Assembly (NCBI RefSeq): GCF_009696275.1
Contig: NZ_VUMI01000007.1
Coordinates: forward strand, 87,933-151,932
DNA length: 64,000 nucleotides
Source of the DNA: Eisenbergiella porci
Lineage (GTDB): Bacteria; Bacillota; Clostridia; Lachnospirales; Lachnospiraceae
Direction: 5' to 3'
A program made the position numbers and the translations under genes. Below the pieces are notes generated by a model that saw only the letters and a program-made list of their open reading frames with translations, ran no database searches and was not told the origin of the DNA. Every line of letters starts with the position of its first letter. Positions within the stretch are counted from its first letter, which is position 1. Positions 62,194 through 64,000 of the stretch are shown here, in pieces.

Positions 62194-62442
62194 CTAGTAA
62201 AGAAGTTCTCCTGTAGAAATAACATGATTTTCTACTCCGTGCTGTTTCAAATAAATACCAGCGCTGGCAGCACAATAATGTGAACTTCCCATGCCACTGA
62301 AAACTACTTTTCTGAATGGGATTTCTCTCAATTTATTCATCTGCTTCAGCATTCCGGTCTTTATATACCAATCCAGCATATTTCTTAACTCCACCGCCTG
62401 TGTACATACGTCCTCCAGATAACTGGTCATCTCTTCCTCCAT
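62194..62442 (-). pseudogene. SIS-domain sugar isomerase, N-terminal fragment
   Basis: First 80 residues of a sugar-phosphate isomerase of the AgaS/GlmS-type: EEEMTSYLEDVCTQAVELRNMLDWYI .. KVVFSGMGSSHYCAASAGIYLKQHGVENHVISTGELLY. The sugar-binding GMGSSHY loop is present. It is cut after TGELLY by the IS630 end. Together with a PfkB-kinase stump and a sugar-permease tail upstream it marks a lost sugar operon. Confidence 0.75.
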
Positions 62443-62460
62443 GCAACTTTACCTGCCTTA

Positions 62461-62619
62461 CTAATGTTTTCGTGTACTTTTACCGCTGTATTCCTGCAGG
62501 AAAGTGCCCAGTTGCCCCAATTTATCCCAATACTCAGTATTCTGCATTGTCCGTTTACGGATCAGGCGGTAAACCTCATCCCTATACCCATCAAATCCAA
62601 TGAAACATTTTTTCTCCAT
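62461..62619 (-). pseudogene. PfkB-type sugar kinase stump (52 codons)
   Basis: ATG 62619 gives MEKKCFIGFDGYRDEVYRLIRKRTMQNTEYWDKLGQLGTFLQEYSGKS, the N-terminus of a PfkB/ribokinase-like sugar kinase (FDGYRDE). It stops at 62461 after a foreign tail, 19 bp before the SIS start. The catalytic C-terminal domain is missing. Confidence 0.65.
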
Positions 62620-62677
62620 AAATTACTTTAATATTTTCCTTAAATTAAGTAAAACATATCAGTCTTGTATAAAAAAA

Positions 62678-62925
62678 TTATCCTTTAACCGCTCCGACCA
62701 TAACCCCCTTTACAAAGTATTTCTGTACAAACGGATAAACCACAAGAATAGGCAGCGTTGTGATTACAATAGTTGCAGCCCGGATAGACTGAGAAGGCGG
62801 CACCACATCCAGGGAGTTATATGCTTCTGCCCCCAAATCTCCTATACTGGAAGCTGCTGTTATAATGTTTCTTAAAATGTTCTGCATGGGAAGTAACGGA
62901 GTCTTATTGATCAGCTCTGAAAGGC
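62678..62925 (-). pseudogene. Carbohydrate ABC permease (MalG/LplC type), C-terminal end
   Basis: ELINKTPLLPMQNILRNIITAASS .. EAYNSLDVVPPSQSIRAATIVITTLPILVVYPFVQKYFVKGVMVGAVKG is the last ~80 residues of an LplC-type sugar permease, ending in the characteristic YFVKGVMVGAVKG. Codons upstream of about 62925 are foreign, being at the boundary of the transposase-bearing element. Confidence 0.8.
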
Positions 62926-63021
62926 GAAAATTTCTCGCACAAAAATTACTGATAAGCACTGAAGATTTAGCCGATGCATGATAAAATAAAAAAAAGTTTT
63001 TCGCAAAGGAGAAAATTTATC

Positions 63022-64000
63022 GTGACAAGGGCTGAACAACGAAGAAACAGAAAATTGTATGAAAGAGATTTTGCAGCATTCTGTAAAATAATCCGCCAGT
63101 ATTTCCCGGAATTCACGCAATGGCTGTGTGAAACGTCAGATCCCCGCCAGTCCAGCATATATGAAATCGAAGTGATGCTGATGACTGTTATTATGAAGAA
63201 CATTTGTAGCATCCAGTCCATGCAGGGGATGACAGAGAAATTTAATGATGAGAACTGTGTGGAGAACCTGTGCAGGCTCCTGGGGGTCGGGCGCCATGAA
63301 TTTCTGCCGCATTATGTAACGGTAAATGAGTTCCTGAAAAAGCTGGATACAGGAGAACTGGAAACCCTGCGTAGAAGAATGATAAAAACGATTCTGAGGA
63401 GACGGAAATTTGAGGACGCGAGATTTCTGGGGAAGTACTGGCTGGTAATCTTCGATGCGACAGGCCTATTCCATTTCCATGAGAGGCATTGTGCACACTG
63501 TCTGAAAAAGACGTTAAATAAAGGAAGCAAAGAAGAAAAGACCATCTATTACCATAATGTATTAGAGGCAAAACTGGTATTGGGGGAAGGGCTTATCATC
63601 AGCCTGGGGACAGAATTTATAGAAAATGAGAGAGAAGACGTAGAAAAGAATGACTGTGAAACGAGGGCATTCCACCGTCTGGCAAGCCGTCTGAAACAGG
63701 AATACCCAAGACTGCCGGTGTGTGTGCTGGCAGACAGTCTTTATGCATCGGAACCGGTGTTTAAGAAATGCAAAGAGAACAAATGGCATTATCTGATCCG
63801 GTATAAGGATGGGAGTATTCCATCCATAGCGGAGGAATATCATGAGATAGAGGGAATGGGGGAACTGCAGGAACTGGAACGGGAGATAGCGAGGGAATAT
63901 CCGAGAAAAGGGAGGGTAAAAGAGAAGCAGCATATGGAATGGGTGCCGGAGCTGGAATACAAAGGGCATAAGCTGACGATGCTGGCCCTTTTAATAGAAA
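63022..64000 (+). mobile_element. DDE transposase (ISNCY/IS1202-like group), runs off the window
   Basis: GTG 63022 (AAAGGAG 10 nt upstream) opens a frame of at least 326 codons with no stop to the window end: VTRAEQRRNRKLYERDFAAFCKIIRQYFPEFTQWLCET then YWLVIFDATGLFHFHERHC (first catalytic Asp region) and VCVLADSLYASEPVF (second). These are the DDE spacing motifs of transposase_11-like families. The next part (KKCKENKWHYLIRYKDG) follows the family order. It is intact as far as seen. Left inverted repeat not located; the element's end lies near 62930-62970. Confidence 0.8.

Noticed and set aside
1..64000. CRISPR array or tRNA/rRNA genes
   Set aside because: No regularly spaced short repeats with unique spacers, and no tRNA-like cloverleaf or rRNA segment, were noticed. 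A computed scan was not possible.

Overview
The window reads as accessory DNA from a gut-type Clostridia chromosome, most likely Lachnospiraceae or a relative. This rests on Tn1549/CTn2-type conjugation genes, strong AGGAGG-like ribosome binding sites, TTGACA-N17-TATAAT promoters, a class B sortase, YxeA, DUF3795 and DUF6273 proteins, and FUSC and AzlCD transporters. Family names come from recognising motifs by eye; no database search was possible. GC content appears to vary by region: the conjugation block looks GC-rich and most of the rest AT-rich.

Layout. (1) 38-1755: an OmpR-type response regulator and intramembrane-sensing kinase. (2) 1963-16555: a Tn1549-like integrative conjugative element (ICE) module on the minus strand, with wrecked VirB4, VirB6, VirD4, relaxase and MobC genes. 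It carries an apparently intact two-gene Pycsar-type (pyrimidine cyclase) antiphage system at 11528-13511 and a Fic protein with two palindromic operator-like sites. (3) 16556-25845: a broken dCache sensor, MarR, a FUSC exporter, an orphan cobalamin-riboswitch-like RNA, and esterases and hydrolases, several of them fused or truncated. (4) 26000-29590: sortase B with a start-proximal A8 tract, an AbiE-like pair under a promoter with an inverted repeat, and an XRE regulator. (5) 29806-36342: a lantibiotic-type ABC/YxeA cluster and a YtrA-type GntR/ABC operon. (6) 36570-44698: two MATE pumps, a gutted aminoglycoside phosphotransferase, an AraC/GyrI regulator, azlCD with an XRE-cupin regulator, and a frameshifted nim-like gene. 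(7) 44850-60818: a same-strand run of small single-gene units (HipA-like kinase with XRE partner, AbiEi antitoxin that has lost its toxin, M20 peptidase, two CAT-like acetyltransferases, glyoxalase, DUF3795, nucleoside phosphorylase, metallo-beta-lactamase, sugar acetyltransferase and others) interleaved with gene stumps and duplicated 3' gene ends. (8) 60967-64000: an XRE gene, HxlR and IS630 remnants, remains of a sugar operon, and a transposase that runs off the window.

The most striking property is the density of deletion scars. About twenty junctions join the first part of one recognisable gene to the last part of another, or remove the catalytic core of one gene. Superimposed are single-base lesions. 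All readable premature stops whose ancestral codon can be guessed fit one G:C to A:T transition, and several frameshifts lie in A or T homopolymers. The intact genes are mostly defence, toxin-antitoxin, drug-resistance and small-molecule-modifying functions, while transfer functions are dead. The simplest reading is an old ICE and genomic-island graveyard that has kept useful cargo. A deletion-prone or mismatch-repair-deficient lineage, or an assembly problem, must be excluded with reads.
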